From contig NZ_JAGWDK010000002.1 of the NCBI RefSeq assembly GCF_018398875.1, positions 310,001 to 374,000 on the forward strand: a stretch of 64,000 nucleotides of DNA, read 5' to 3'. This DNA is from Bradyrhizobium sp. sGM-13 (lineage in GTDB: Bacteria > Pseudomonadota > Alphaproteobacteria > Rhizobiales > Xanthobacteraceae). Shown here one piece after another: positions 35,961-45,445 of this stretch (position 1 is the first letter of the stretch; each line of letters opens with the position of its first letter). The position numbers and the translations under genes are program-made. The notes under the pieces are model-generated. The model did not search any database, was not told the origin of the DNA, and saw nothing but the letters and a program-made list of their open reading frames with translations.

Positions 35961-37074
35961 GATCGAGCTGCGCCGCATCGAGAAGAGCTATGGCGAAGCT
36001 GCTGTTGTAAAAGGAGTGTCGCTAAGCATTCGTGATGGGGAGTTTCTTACCCTGGTGGGCCCCTCCGGATGTGGGAAATCAACCTTGCTGCGGATCATCG
36101 CCGGGCTGGAGGCGCAGAATAGCGGTGAGGTCGTGGTGGGTGGCCGCTGCGTGGACGACATGCGCCCCAAGGAGCGCGATGTCGCCATGGTATTCCAATC
36201 TTACGCGCTCTATCCTCATCTTAGCGTGTTCGACAACCTCGCCTTGCCGCTGCGGACTCGGCGGCTGAGCTTCGCACAGCGGCTTCCATTTTTAGGCCGT
36301 GCGTTTCCAAGACGCGGCGGCATTGAAAAGACAATTCGGGCCGATGTCGAGCAGGCGGCTTGTCTGCTCGATATCGCCCATCTGCTGCACCGCAAGCCGG
36401 GCCAGCTTTCCGGCGGTCAGCGCCAGCGCGTCGCGCTGGGCCGCGCGATGGTGCGGCATCCCGCGGTGTTTCTGATGGACGAGCCGCTGTCCAACCTCGA
36501 CGCCAAATTGCGGGTGCAGATGCGTGCGGAAATCATCGCGCTACATCGCCGTCTCGGCGTCACTTTCGTGTACGTCACCCACGATCAGGCAGAAGCGATG
36601 ACCATGTCCGACCGCGTCGCCGTGATGATGGGCGGCGAACTGCTTCAGGTCGACCGACCGGAGCGGCTCTATCGCGACCCAGAGGACCTGCGGGTCGCCG
36701 AGATGATCGGCAGCCCGAAAATCAACGTGGTTTCTCGCGCGCATTGGACATCTTTGGGTGCATCGCTCCCTGCAGGTGTTCATCGCAACTCGATGTACCT
36801 CGCGTTTCGTCCAGAGGCCGTCGGAATAGTCGCGTCCGGGGATGGAAGACTCAACGGCGTCATCGCCAGCGTCGAGAATCTCGGCTCTGATATTTTCTTG
36901 AACGTTACGCTGGCAGACGGGCACGGCACCGTCGTCGTGCGTACGCATCCCGACGCATCGCGTTCCGAAGTGGTCCGTTCGGTGGGCCTTCAGATCGACC
37001 CGGCCAACTTGCTGCAGTTTGATAGCGCGGGCATGCGCCAGCGCCAGGCTGAGCAGGTAGAGGCCGCAGCATGA
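35953..37074 (+). CDS. ABC transporter ATPase (CUT1/UgpC-MalK type)
   Basis: This 373-residue protein has Walker A GPSGCGKST (residues ~37-45), signature LSGGQRQRVALGRAMVRHP, Walker B FLMDEPLSNLDAKLR and the switch histidine in VTHDQAEAMTMSD. A C-terminal TOBE/OB regulatory region follows, as in UgpC and MalK. A 30-residue insertion (RRLSFAQRLPFLGRAFPRRGGIEKTI) sits between the Q-loop and the signature. It overlaps its neighbours on both sides and probably energises the two permeases downstream. Confidence 0.93.
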   Translation: MAEIELRRIEKSYGEAAVVKGVSLSIRDGEFLTLVGPSGCGKSTLLRIIAGLEAQNSGEVVVGGRCVDDMRPKERDVAMVFQSYALYPHLSVFDNLALPLRTRRLSFAQRLPFLGRAFPRRGGIEKTIRADVEQAACLLDIAHLLHRKPGQLSGGQRQRVALGRAMVRHPAVFLMDEPLSNLDAKLRVQMRAEIIALHRRLGVTFVYVTHDQAEAMTMSDRVAVMMGGELLQVDRPERLYRDPEDLRVAEMIGSPKINVVSRAHWTSLGASLPAGVHRNSMYLAFRPEAVGIVASGDGRLNGVIASVENLGSDIFLNVTLADGHGTVVVRTHPDASRSEVVRSVGLQIDPANLLQFDSAGMRQRQAEQVEAAA

Positions 37075-38003
37075 CGGCGCTTGACCAGAATCGCGCGCGC
37101 AGGGCCGACGCGAAAGCAAGCTTCGCAACGAGATCGAGAGAGCAGGGGCTTGCCTGGCTTGCCGTATCGCCGGCATTGCTGCTGTTGATCGGACTTCTGT
37201 TCGGCCCGGTCGCGGCGGTGGTGCTTTTCTCGCTGACAGACTGGCAGCTTGGATCATTTAATTTTCATTTCATCGGGATTGCGAATTTCAAGACGCTGTT
37301 CACGGACCCGACCTTCTGGAAGGCCCTGAGCAATACGCTGATTTATGCGGCCATCGTCGTGCCGGGCACGGTGCTGCTCGGACTCGTCGTCGCTCTGCTC
37401 ATCGAAGCCAGTCCCAACCTGCGTGGTTTCTACAGGGCCGCCCATTTCCTTCCCGTGATGTCCACTATGTCGGCCATGGCGATCGTCTGGGGCACCATGC
37501 TGCATCCCACGATCGGCCTCGTGAACCGCGCCCTGGGCGCGGTGGGTATTTCCGGGGTGAATTGGCTCAGGGACGAGCGTACGGCGCTACTCGCTTTGGC
37601 CGTGATCGGCATATGGCAAGGCTTTGGTTTTGCCATGGTGCTGTTCATATCCGGCCTGAAGGCCGTTCCGCAGCAGCTATACGACGCAGCCGCCGTTGAC
37701 GGCGCCGACGGCGTTCTGGACCGGCTGCGTTTCGTGACGTTGCCCATGCTGGGACCGGTCACCATGTTCGTCGTCATCCTGACGGCGACACGGGCTTTCG
37801 AGGTCTTCGACAGCGTTCGCGTCCTGACCCAGGGCGGGCCGAACTATGCATCCGAGGTGCTGCTACACCGGTTCTACACCGAGAGCTTCGATTTCCTGCG
37901 CATGGGATATGGCGCAGCTCTCACCGTTGTCTATCTCGCGATCGTTGTGCTGCTTACGCTGACACAGGCGCGGCTTCTCGAAGGGCGGGTCCATTATTCA
38001 TGA
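37071..38003 (+). CDS. ABC transporter permease (CUT1, UgpA/MalF type)
   Basis: This 310-residue inner-membrane protein has six predicted segments. The first is LAWLAVSPALLLLIGLLFGPVAAVVLFSLTDW. The EAA-type coupling motif is near residues 202-216 (LYDAAAVDGADGVLDRLRFVTLPML). Such permeases import sugars or glycerol-phosphate-like solutes. Its start overlaps the ATPase stop and its stop overlaps the partner permease. Substrate is inferred from neighbouring phosphonate enzymes. Confidence 0.92.
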   Translation: MTALDQNRARRADAKASFATRSREQGLAWLAVSPALLLLIGLLFGPVAAVVLFSLTDWQLGSFNFHFIGIANFKTLFTDPTFWKALSNTLIYAAIVVPGTVLLGLVVALLIEASPNLRGFYRAAHFLPVMSTMSAMAIVWGTMLHPTIGLVNRALGAVGISGVNWLRDERTALLALAVIGIWQGFGFAMVLFISGLKAVPQQLYDAAAVDGADGVLDRLRFVTLPMLGPVTMFVVILTATRAFEVFDSVRVLTQGGPNYASEVLLHRFYTESFDFLRMGYGAALTVVYLAIVVLLTLTQARLLEGRVHYS

Positions 38004-38842
38004 TCGCCGGCTTTCCAGGTCGGAGGTTTGCTGGCCGGGTCGCTCGGCATGCGATTCTGATTCTCACGGTCGCTTTTGCGCTACTGCCATTCCTCTGGAT
38101 GGTGAGCCTGTCGCTCAAACCGCCGGAAGAGATCTTCCAGGTCGATTTCCGCCTTTGGCCGACGGCCTTTCATGGGGTCGAGAACTATCACGTCGCGCTA
38201 ACTGCGGCACCGATGTTCCGCTTCCTGTTGAACGGATTGCTGGTATGCGCAGCGATCTTTGCGCTGCAGCTTCTTGTCTGCATTCCCTGTGCCTATGCAC
38301 TTGCGAAGCTGCGCTTTCGCGGCAGGGACACCTTGTTCTCCGCCGTGCTGGTCGGCCTGCTGCTGCCGCCTCAAGCGCTCGCCATTCCACATTTCCTCAT
38401 GTTGAACGTGTTTGGGCTCCTGGACACCTATGCCGCGCTGATCCTGCCGTGGGCGATCTCCACTTTCGGCATTTTCCTGCTGCGGCAGTTCTTTCGATCC
38501 ATACCCGACGAGATCATTCACGCCGCCCGCCTCGATGGACTCGGCGAATTCGAGATCATCTGGCGCATCATGATCCCCATGACCGCCCCGGCGCTGACCG
38601 CGTTTGGCATCTTCTCGATCGTGGCCCATTGGAATGACTTGTTCTGGCCGCTCATCGCGGTGCGCCGCGAGGAAATTTCCACGCCTGCGCTCGGCATCCT
38701 GCTCTTTCGTGACGACGAAGCCGGGCAATTCTTCGGTCCGCTGATGGCCGGCGCCGTGATCATCGTAGCCCCGCTCCTCGTTGCATTCCTGATCGCGCAG
38801 CGCCGGCTTATCGACGGCCTCGCTGTAACGACCATGAGGTAA
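38000..38842 (+). CDS. ABC transporter permease (CUT1, UgpE/MalG type)
   Basis: This 280-residue membrane protein has the MalG-type features. LPFLWMVSLSLKPPEEIF follows the first membrane segment, and the coupling motif IPDEIIHAARLDGLGEFEIIWRIMIPMTAPAL is near residues 168-200. It pairs with the preceding permease, overlapping it by four bases. Both transmembrane subunits are full length, so the importer appears intact. Confidence 0.92.
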   Translation: MIAGFPGRRFAGRVARHAILILTVAFALLPFLWMVSLSLKPPEEIFQVDFRLWPTAFHGVENYHVALTAAPMFRFLLNGLLVCAAIFALQLLVCIPCAYALAKLRFRGRDTLFSAVLVGLLLPPQALAIPHFLMLNVFGLLDTYAALILPWAISTFGIFLLRQFFRSIPDEIIHAARLDGLGEFEIIWRIMIPMTAPALTAFGIFSIVAHWNDLFWPLIAVRREEISTPALGILLFRDDEAGQFFGPLMAGAVIIVAPLLVAFLIAQRRLIDGLAVTTMR

Positions 38843-38861
38843 TCCAAAATGGAGACCGTCC

Positions 38862-40151
38862 GTGATTGATCGAATCGTAACCAGACTTTGTCCAATGCTG
38901 GCCGGCGCCGCTGCCCTCGTGGCAGTCGGTGCGACTTCTACGCGGGCCGAGGTCACGCTCGACGTGCTCTACACCACACCCGGTACCTTCAATGCGCTTC
39001 ATCAGGAATTGGCCAGGCGGTTCACCGAGGCGCACCCCGACATCAAGGTGAAGTTCCGCAATCCCGCAGCGGGCTACGAGGAGGCCGCGCAACAGATCCT
39101 GCGTGACCAGATCACCGGTCGCCTGCCGGATGTGGCCTTCAACGGGATCAACCAAATTGGCCTGTTCGTGGATCGAGGATTAGGCGCGCCGCTGGACGGA
39201 TTCGCGGCGGCAGACGGTGGGCTTGCCGAACTTGGCTATTACCCGACGCTTGCGGAACTCGGAAGATACAAGGGCAAGCTCTACGGACTGCCGTTCGCTA
39301 TCTCGACGCCGGTGCTCTATGTGAATGCTGATCTGCTCGCAAAGTCTGGCACCGATGTGTCAGCGCTGCCAAAAACCTGGCCGGAGCTTCTGGCTCTGGG
39401 CAAGAACATTGAGGCGAAAGCGGGTACTGCGGCTACCGGCTTCTATTATCAGTGGGAGCAAACCGGCAACTGGTTATTCCAGTCGCTGGTGACGAGCAAA
39501 GGCGGCCGTATTCTCAAGGCCGATGGGTGCGGTATCGCCTTCGACGACGCAAACGGGATGTGGGCGCTGAAGACGCTCGAAGCTTTCGGCAGATCGGGCA
39601 TGCCAAACCTTGGGCTCGGTCAGGCCCGGCAATCATTCATCGCCGGCAATATCGCGATACTCGCGGATTCCACATCCTATGTGGCCGCGGCCGAACGGCA
39701 GATCGGCGGTCGGTTCCAGTTCAAAACCGTCGTCTTCCCGCTCGCCGTCACAGGCGGGCGCCTTCCCGCAGGCGGAAACGTCGCTATGGTTTTCGCAAAG
39801 GACGCCGAACGCCAGAAGGCCGCCTGGAAATATGTGAAGTTCGTCACCGGGCCGGTCGGCCAGACCGCGATGGTCAATTCCACCGGCTATATGCCCGGCA
39901 ACGAGATCGCCGTGAAGACGCCGGACCTGCTCGGCGCTTTCTATAGAAAGAGTCCCAATCACCTGACCAGTATCCAGCAACTACCGTTGCTGACGGAATG
40001 GGCGTCTTTTCCAGGTGACAATTCGCTGAAAATTATCGAGGTGATCAAGCACCATATAGAGGGCCTAGTGACGGGCAAGCGTACGGCGGAGCAGGTCATG
40101 CCGGCGCTGGTTGGAGATGTGTCCAATCTTCTGCCAAAGTGCGGCGGCTAG
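38862..40151 (+). CDS. ABC transporter substrate-binding protein (CUT1, UgpB-like)
   Basis: GTG at 38862, eight bases after GGAG, starts a 429-residue protein with a signal peptide (LAGAAALVAVGATSTRA, cleavage before EVTLDVLYTT). The mature region is an extracellular solute-binding protein of family 1: GTFNALHQELARRFTEAHPDIKVKF, GRYKGKLYGLPFAISTPVLYVNADLL, KYVKFVTGPVGQTAM. UgpB-like proteins bind glycerol-phosphate compounds and some family members bind phosphonates. It ends the long importer-PhnA operon. Confidence 0.9.
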   Translation: MIDRIVTRLCPMLAGAAALVAVGATSTRAEVTLDVLYTTPGTFNALHQELARRFTEAHPDIKVKFRNPAAGYEEAAQQILRDQITGRLPDVAFNGINQIGLFVDRGLGAPLDGFAAADGGLAELGYYPTLAELGRYKGKLYGLPFAISTPVLYVNADLLAKSGTDVSALPKTWPELLALGKNIEAKAGTAATGFYYQWEQTGNWLFQSLVTSKGGRILKADGCGIAFDDANGMWALKTLEAFGRSGMPNLGLGQARQSFIAGNIAILADSTSYVAAAERQIGGRFQFKTVVFPLAVTGGRLPAGGNVAMVFAKDAERQKAAWKYVKFVTGPVGQTAMVNSTGYMPGNEIAVKTPDLLGAFYRKSPNHLTSIQQLPLLTEWASFPGDNSLKIIEVIKHHIEGLVTGKRTAEQVMPALVGDVSNLLPKCGG

Positions 40152-40184
40152 CCAGCGATCGAACGAACGGGGCGGGACTCAATC

Positions 40185-40200
40185 GGGCACGCTTGCGCCC
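40185..40200. terminator. Possible bidirectional terminator hairpin
   Basis: GGGCACGCTTGCGCCC can fold into a short GC-rich stem between the converging importer operon and ackA. No uridine run follows on either strand, so intrinsic termination is uncertain. Confidence 0.25.
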
Positions 40201-40289
40201 TTGGTCACCTCGCTTGGCGGAAGCGTAGAGTGGATTGCCGAACCGCAAGGATCATAAGGTCGAGCCGCCTCAGCCCTGCATCTTGGTCA

Positions 40290-41471
40290 TTACGCTCCGG
40301 CTACCAGCGTAGAGCAGTGTCGAGCGATCACAATCTCCTCGTCGGCTGGGATAATGCGGATGTCAATTCGGCTATTTTTGGAGCTGATCCGGGTCCTGGA
40401 AAGCTCATTGGCTTTACCGTCGAGTTCGACACCCAGCCATCGCAGCCGGACACAGACGGCTGCCCGAACCGCACTGGCGTGTTCACCGATTCCGCCAGTG
40501 AATACCAGACAATCCATCCCACCGAGACTGTTGGCCATCGTCGATATTTGCCGGGCGATACTGAATGCGAAGAGATCGAGCGCCTCCGCGGCGCGGCAAT
40601 CGGTGCTGGCAAGCAGTGTGCGAACGTCGTGGGAGATGCCGGACACTCCAAGGAGGCCGGATTCCCGATAAAGGAGACGTTCTATGTCGGCAGCAGACAT
40701 CTGCATCGCCTGCTGCAAATACAGCAACACGCCGGGATCGATCGCCCCGCAACGCGTCCCCATGACAACGCCATCCAGGGCAGTCAGGCCCATCGTGGTA
40801 TCGACGCTCCGTCCGTTCTGCATCGCGCAAAGGCTCGCGCCGTTACCAAGATGCGCGACGACTGTGCGGGCTGCAGCGAGGGAGGGCGAGAGACCGGCTA
40901 GTCGGCTCGCTACATATTCATAGGATAGTCCATGGAAGCCATAGCGCCGAATACCGATCTCCTCCAAACTTCGGGGAAGGGCGAAGCGGCTGACCGGTGG
41001 CTTGAGACCGTGATGGAAGGCGGTGTCAAAGCACGCGATCTGCGGCAGGTTAGGCCGCAACGAACTGATCTTGCGTATCGGGGTCAGGCACCGGGGCTGA
41101 TGTAGCGGCGCGAGCGGCGTTAGTCCGTCTAACGCCTCAATGACTTCCAGGGATACCCGGACGGGATACGTGAAATGGCTGCCGCCATGGACGATGCGGT
41201 GTCCGATGGCAATGAGCGCCTTTCCTTGGCCTTCTACCCAGTCGAGAACATAGCCAAATAATCCACCATCGGCCGCTTCCGACTGAGTGCAGTGTATTTC
41301 GAGCACGACGTGCCCGCCGGCATCCTTCACGACGCATCGCGGTTCATCTTGATCTTCGTCGAGCAGACCCTTGCAAAACAATCGCGGATCGCCCCGGTCG
41401 TAGGTTTCGAACAGCGCAAACTTGATGCTGGAGGAGCCTGCATTGAAGACGAGAATGGTATCGGACATCAT
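40290..41471 (-). CDS. ackA: Acetate kinase
   Basis: This enzyme interconverts acetyl phosphate and acetate with ADP/ATP. The sequence shows the ASKHA motifs: LVFNAGSSSIKFALFE at the N-terminus, GHRIVHGG, the catalytic region CFDTAFHH, VAHLGNGASLCAM, MGTRCGAIDPG and LVFTGGIGEHA near the C-terminus. ATG at 41471 gives 393 residues, the usual size; the frame extends further upstream without a ribosome site. It follows the phosphoketolase gene by 34 bases on the same strand and forms an xfp-ackA operon. Confidence 0.96.
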   Translation of the reverse strand: MMSDTILVFNAGSSSIKFALFETYDRGDPRLFCKGLLDEDQDEPRCVVKDAGGHVVLEIHCTQSEAADGGLFGYVLDWVEGQGKALIAIGHRIVHGGSHFTYPVRVSLEVIEALDGLTPLAPLHQPRCLTPIRKISSLRPNLPQIACFDTAFHHGLKPPVSRFALPRSLEEIGIRRYGFHGLSYEYVASRLAGLSPSLAAARTVVAHLGNGASLCAMQNGRSVDTTMGLTALDGVVMGTRCGAIDPGVLLYLQQAMQMSAADIERLLYRESGLLGVSGISHDVRTLLASTDCRAAEALDLFAFSIARQISTMANSLGGMDCLVFTGGIGEHASAVRAAVCVRLRWLGVELDGKANELSRTRISSKNSRIDIRIIPADEEIVIARHCSTLVAGA

Positions 41472-41505
41472 CGGCGCCCTCGGAGTTGAGCAGACGCTTT
41501 CGTGG

Positions 41506-43911
41506 TCAGTCGCCGGCTTCGGCGGCAGTCTTGTAGGGCCAGCTCCACTGCTGGATCTCAGGCATGTCCTCACCATGCTCGCGGACGTAGTGCGTGTGCT
41601 CGATCAGCTTGTTGCGAAATTGCTGACGTATATGTGCGGCCATCATGCTCAGCCCCGGCACACGATCGATCACATTGATGGCGAGATGGAAGCGGTCCAG
41701 GCGATTGAGTACGGCCATATCGAATGGCGTGGTCGTTGTGCCTTCCTCCTCGAAACCGTGAACGTGCATGTGATCGTGATTTGACCGCTTATAGGTCAGT
41801 CGATGGATCAGATAGGGATAGCCATGGTATGCGAAGATCACGGGCCTATCGCGGGTAAATATGACGTCATATTCCCGATCATCAAGGCCGTGCGGATGCT
41901 GGCTTTTTGGCTGCAGGGTCATCAGGTCGATGACGTTGACAACGCGGATCCTCAGTTCGGGCAGGGCCTTCCGCAACAGATCGACGGCAGCCAACGTCTC
42001 CAGGGTTGGAACGTCGCCTGCGCAGGCCATCACGACGTCGGGTTCGCCTCCCTCGGTCTTGTTGCCCGCCCATGTCCAGATACCGATGCCGGCCGCGCAA
42101 TGTGTAGCAGCTTGCTCGATCGTCAACCATTGCGGTGCCGGCTGCTTGCCAGCAACGATAACGTTGATTCGATCATATGTTCGTAAACAGTGGTCGACCA
42201 CCCATAGAAGCGTGTTTGCATCCGGCGCGAGATAGATCCGGACGATATCCGCCTTTTTGTTTGCGACAAGGTCGACGAAGCCGGGATCTTGATGACTGAA
42301 CCCGTTATGATCCTGCCGCCAGACATGCGAGGTCAGGAGATAATTGAGTGAAGCGATTGGCCGCCGCCACGGCAGCTCACGCGCTACCTTCAGCCATTTG
42401 GCGTGCTGATTGAACATTGAATCCACGATGTGGATGAACGCTTCATAGCAGGAAAACAGGCCGTGCCGGCCGGTCAGCAGATAGCCCTCCAACCAGCCTT
42501 GGCAGAGATGTTCGCTCAAAACTTCCATCACGCGACCATCACGCGCGAGATTGGTGTCGTAAGGCTCGATGCTTTCCATCCAGACGCGATGCGTTACTTC
42601 GAAGACCGCATCGAGGCGGTTCGAAGCGGTTTCGTCAGGTCCCATGATGCGGAAGTTGCGCGCGTCACTGTTTAGCCGAACGACGTCTCTCAAGAACTGG
42701 CCGGCTTGACGCGTTGCTTCCGCGCGTGAACCGCCGGGACACGAAACGTCAACGGCATAGTCGCGGTAATCAGGCAGCTTGAGTTCGCGTCTCAGTAGCC
42801 CGCCACTGGCATGTGGATTGGCACCCATCCGGCGATCGCCGCTCGGCGCGAGCGCCTGCAATTCTGATTGCAGGCGGCCCTCAGCCTCGAAAAGCAGTTC
42901 GGGCTGATAACTGCGCATCCATTGTTCCAGCAGTTCCAGATGCTTCGGGTTACCCCGCGGATTGGCAATCGGTACTTGATGGGCACGCCAGAAGCCCTCG
43001 ACCTTCAGTCCATCGACTTCCTTGGGGCCGGTCCAGCCTTTGGGACTTCGCAGCACGATGACAGGCCATCGCGGGCGCTGATCGGTCGTATGGCCTTCAC
43101 GCGCCGCCCATTGGATGTGCCTGATGCGGTCGAGAGCGGTCTCCAGCGTCTCACTCATCATCCGATGCATTGCAGCCGGTTCATGACCTTCGACGAATAA
43201 CGGCTCGTATCCGTAACCACAGAAGAGGTTCTTCACTTCCTCGTTGGTCATCCGGCCAAGCACAGTTGGATTAGCGATCTTGTAGCCATTTAGATGCAGG
43301 ATCGGAAGCACCGCTCCGTCATGCAGGGGATTCAAGAACGTGTTGGAGTGCCAAGCGGCGGCGAGCGGTCCGGTCTCCGCTTCACCGTCGCCCACAACGC
43401 AAGCCACGATCAGGTCTGGATTGTCCAATGCCGCGCCAAAGGCGTGGACAAGCGCATAGCCGAGTTCGCCGCCTTCGTGGATCGAACCGGGTGTTTCGGG
43501 CGCAGCGTGGCTCGGAATGCCACCCGGAAAAGAGAACTGTCGGAACAGCTTTGCTATCCCTTCTGCGTCGCGGGTGATGTCGGGATAGATCTCGCTGTAG
43601 CTGCCTTCCAGATAGGTGTTTGCAACCATGCCAGGCCCGCCATGCCCCGGACCGCAAACGTAGATCACATTGAGATCGTGAGCGCGAATCAAGCGATTGA
43701 GATGGATATAAATGAAGTTCAGCCCGGGCGTTGTTCCCCAATGGCCGAGCAATCGCGGCTTGATGTGCTTGGCTTGAAGCGGCTCGCGAAGAAGGGGGTT
43801 ATCCAGCAGGTAGATTTGTCCGACCGAAAGATAGTTCGCCGCCTGCCAGTATCGGTCGATAAGGTCCAGTTCTCGGCTCGTCAGCGAAAGCTCGGGTGAC
43901 GTTTCTCGCAT
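41506..43911 (-). CDS. xfp: Xylulose-5-phosphate/fructose-6-phosphate phosphoketolase
   Basis: This TPP enzyme splits xylulose 5-phosphate or fructose 6-phosphate with phosphate into acetyl phosphate and an aldose phosphate. The 801-residue protein has the family signatures [44 protein letters not shown] and [19 protein letters not shown] (TPP motif). It also has the C-terminal QEW-like [34 protein letters not shown] segment. ATG at 43911 follows GGGAG; a TTG at 43932 is also in frame. With AckA it turns sugar phosphates into acetate and ATP. Confidence 0.96.
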   Translation of the reverse strand: MRETSPELSLTSRELDLIDRYWQAANYLSVGQIYLLDNPLLREPLQAKHIKPRLLGHWGTTPGLNFIYIHLNRLIRAHDLNVIYVCGPGHGGPGMVANTYLEGSYSEIYPDITRDAEGIAKLFRQFSFPGGIPSHAAPETPGSIHEGGELGYALVHAFGAALDNPDLIVACVVGDGEAETGPLAAAWHSNTFLNPLHDGAVLPILHLNGYKIANPTVLGRMTNEEVKNLFCGYGYEPLFVEGHEPAAMHRMMSETLETALDRIRHIQWAAREGHTTDQRPRWPVIVLRSPKGWTGPKEVDGLKVEGFWRAHQVPIANPRGNPKHLELLEQWMRSYQPELLFEAEGRLQSELQALAPSGDRRMGANPHASGGLLRRELKLPDYRDYAVDVSCPGGSRAEATRQAGQFLRDVVRLNSDARNFRIMGPDETASNRLDAVFEVTHRVWMESIEPYDTNLARDGRVMEVLSEHLCQGWLEGYLLTGRHGLFSCYEAFIHIVDSMFNQHAKWLKVARELPWRRPIASLNYLLTSHVWRQDHNGFSHQDPGFVDLVANKKADIVRIYLAPDANTLLWVVDHCLRTYDRINVIVAGKQPAPQWLTIEQAATHCAAGIGIWTWAGNKTEGGEPDVVMACAGDVPTLETLAAVDLLRKALPELRIRVVNVIDLMTLQPKSQHPHGLDDREYDVIFTRDRPVIFAYHGYPYLIHRLTYKRSNHDHMHVHGFEEEGTTTTPFDMAVLNRLDRFHLAINVIDRVPGLSMMAAHIRQQFRNKLIEHTHYVREHGEDMPEIQQWSWPYKTAAEAGD

Positions 43912-44420
43912 GCCAAACTCCCGCGGCAACAAGAAGCTCAGATAGTGGATGCATGTACGCTAAGTTGTCTATCCCGCCCCGTGACAACAATGTTGCGCGG
44001 GAATAGTTGCAAGACGCCAAGGCGAATAGCCAACCCGCGACGTACATGCGCCGCGTCAACGCCCGATGGTTATTGCGGTCCGATGTGATGAGGGTCGCTC
44101 CTTGGGCCGCCGCTGTAATGATGGCTGCCGCGGGACCATGCTTTGCCGGTAATCGTGTCGGTATCTTTCTTTCCCATATGATGGGGCACCACCGCCTTGG
44201 CGCCGCCATTGTAATGGTGGCCAACTGGGAAAGATCGAATCAGGCCTGGAAACACTGAACGTTCCAGGATCGATCGAAGTAACGATCTATCTCATCCGAT
44301 GAAGAAGCGTCGCATTGTGGACGGCAAGGTCGACCAGGACTCACTGAACGGAAGCCCGTGACTTAGACGGAGATGATCAGTGACGAGCAAAACCGGAACT
44401 TAGCCTCGCGGAGCGAGTCA
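43912..44420. other. Intergenic stretch between xfp and the DHFR-like gene
   Basis: Apart from the small His-rich frame at 44070-44255 on the minus strand, this ~500-base spacer shows no convincing gene. The 5' sides of xfp (minus) and the DHFR-like gene (plus) face each other here, so both promoters must lie within it. Confidence 0.5.
44070..44255 (-). CDS. Small His-rich protein with an internal duplicated motif
   Basis: A 61-residue frame starting at GTG 44255 contains two copies of HHYxGG-x(4-5)-PHHxG, at residues 13-28 (HHYNGGAKAVVPHHMG) and 46-60 (HHYSGGPRSDPHHIG). They are separated by KKDTDTITGKAWSRGS. The copies differ at synonymous positions (CAC CAT versus CAT CAT, CCC CAT CAT versus CCT CAT CAC), which argues that the frame is translated. 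I do not recognise a family. Clustered histidines suggest metal binding. The start is weak, and the N-terminus may lie elsewhere. Confidence 0.4.
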   Translation of the reverse strand: MFPGLIRSFPVGHHYNGGAKAVVPHHMGKKDTDTITGKAWSRGSHHYSGGPRSDPHHIGPQ

Positions 44421-45134
44421 ATGAAACCGTACGTAATTTGCCTGATGGCCGCGAGCGTCGATGGTCGGACGCTGCCAAGCCGCTGGCGCCCGAAGGGAGC
44501 GGGCGGGGACGTGTTCGAGCGGGTGCATGATGAACTCGCCGGTGATGCCTGGCTCATCGGCCGCGTGACAGGGCAGGAATTCGCCAAAGGCAAGCCGTAC
44601 CCCGCTGCGACGAAGGAGACCTTTCCACGAAAGCCCTGGTTCGCAGGGCGCGATGCCAAAACGTATGGGGTCGTGCTCGATGCCCATGGCAAGATCGCCT
44701 GGGGCCGTGCTGACATCGGCGGCGATCCAATCGTGGTCGTCCTCTCGGAAGATATCTCAGAGGCGCACTTGGCGGGCCTGCGCGGCGAAGGCGTGTCCTA
44801 CATCTTCGCCGGCAAATCCCAACTCGACCTTGCTCTCACGCTGGATATTCTCAATCGCGAACTCGGCGTGAAGCGCCTGCTGCTCGAGGGTGGAGGCGGC
44901 ACAAATGGCGCCTTTCTGCGAGCCGGATTGGTTGACGAACTCAATCTGATCCTGCGCACTGCGGTGGATGGCGCGAAAGGTGCGCCAAGCGTGTTCGATT
45001 CCACCGAGGCCGAGTGCGATCAACGCGCTCCCGTCACCGCCATGACACTGGAGAGCAACCAAGTCCTAGAAGGTGGTGTAGTACTGTTGAGGTACCGGAT
45101 TGAGAACGCTCCATCCCCCGCGACCGACCAATAA
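44421..45134 (+). CDS. RibD C-terminal / dihydrofolate reductase-like NADPH-dependent reductase
   Basis: This 237-residue protein has the RibD_C fold: KPYVICLMAASVDGRTLPSRW at the N-terminus, a mid segment AWLIGRVTGQEFA, and LDILNRELGVKRLLLEGGGGTNGAFLRAGLVDELNL, the usual NADPH-binding core. Such free-standing proteins are common in soil bacteria and most are uncharacterised; riboflavin synthesis is not implied because no rib operon is near. ATG at 44421 follows GGAG and is preferred over the longer frame from 44373. Confidence 0.85.
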   Translation: MKPYVICLMAASVDGRTLPSRWRPKGAGGDVFERVHDELAGDAWLIGRVTGQEFAKGKPYPAATKETFPRKPWFAGRDAKTYGVVLDAHGKIAWGRADIGGDPIVVVLSEDISEAHLAGLRGEGVSYIFAGKSQLDLALTLDILNRELGVKRLLLEGGGGTNGAFLRAGLVDELNLILRTAVDGAKGAPSVFDSTEAECDQRAPVTAMTLESNQVLEGGVVLLRYRIENAPSPATDQ

Positions 45135-45445
45135 TCTCCAGCACCGTCCGGCAGCAAAACACACCACGGTCGTAGCGGGCGCCGCCGTTCAACTGGATGC
45201 TCTTCGACTCAGTGGCGGCGCTGCTCGCCTTCGAAGGGGCGGAAAGGCAACGACGGGCACTATTCTGCATGCGCATCCTGATCCTTCATGGCACTCTCTG
45301 CCCCAGACCGCACAAGGATTGCCGTGATCTTCGAGGGAGATGACCACTTGTATGCCTCCTCTGCGGAGCGGTTTTCGAGTTTTGGTAAGATGTCGAGCTC
45401 AGCGGGCACGCGCTACTGGAGCATCCAGGGAAGAAGGAGCACTTC
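45135..45445. other. Intergenic region without recognised gene
   Basis: This 311-base stretch separates the RibD-like reductase from the sugar isomerase gene. No frame in it resembles a known protein. It presumably carries the isomerase promoter; the AGGAG ribosome site lies just before 45446. Confidence 0.5.

Noticed and set aside
43799-44224. 141-residue minus-strand ORF overlapping the xfp start
   Set aside because: Its sequence is low-complexity in the part outside xfp and shares no family features; the His-rich frame nearby has better coding evidence.
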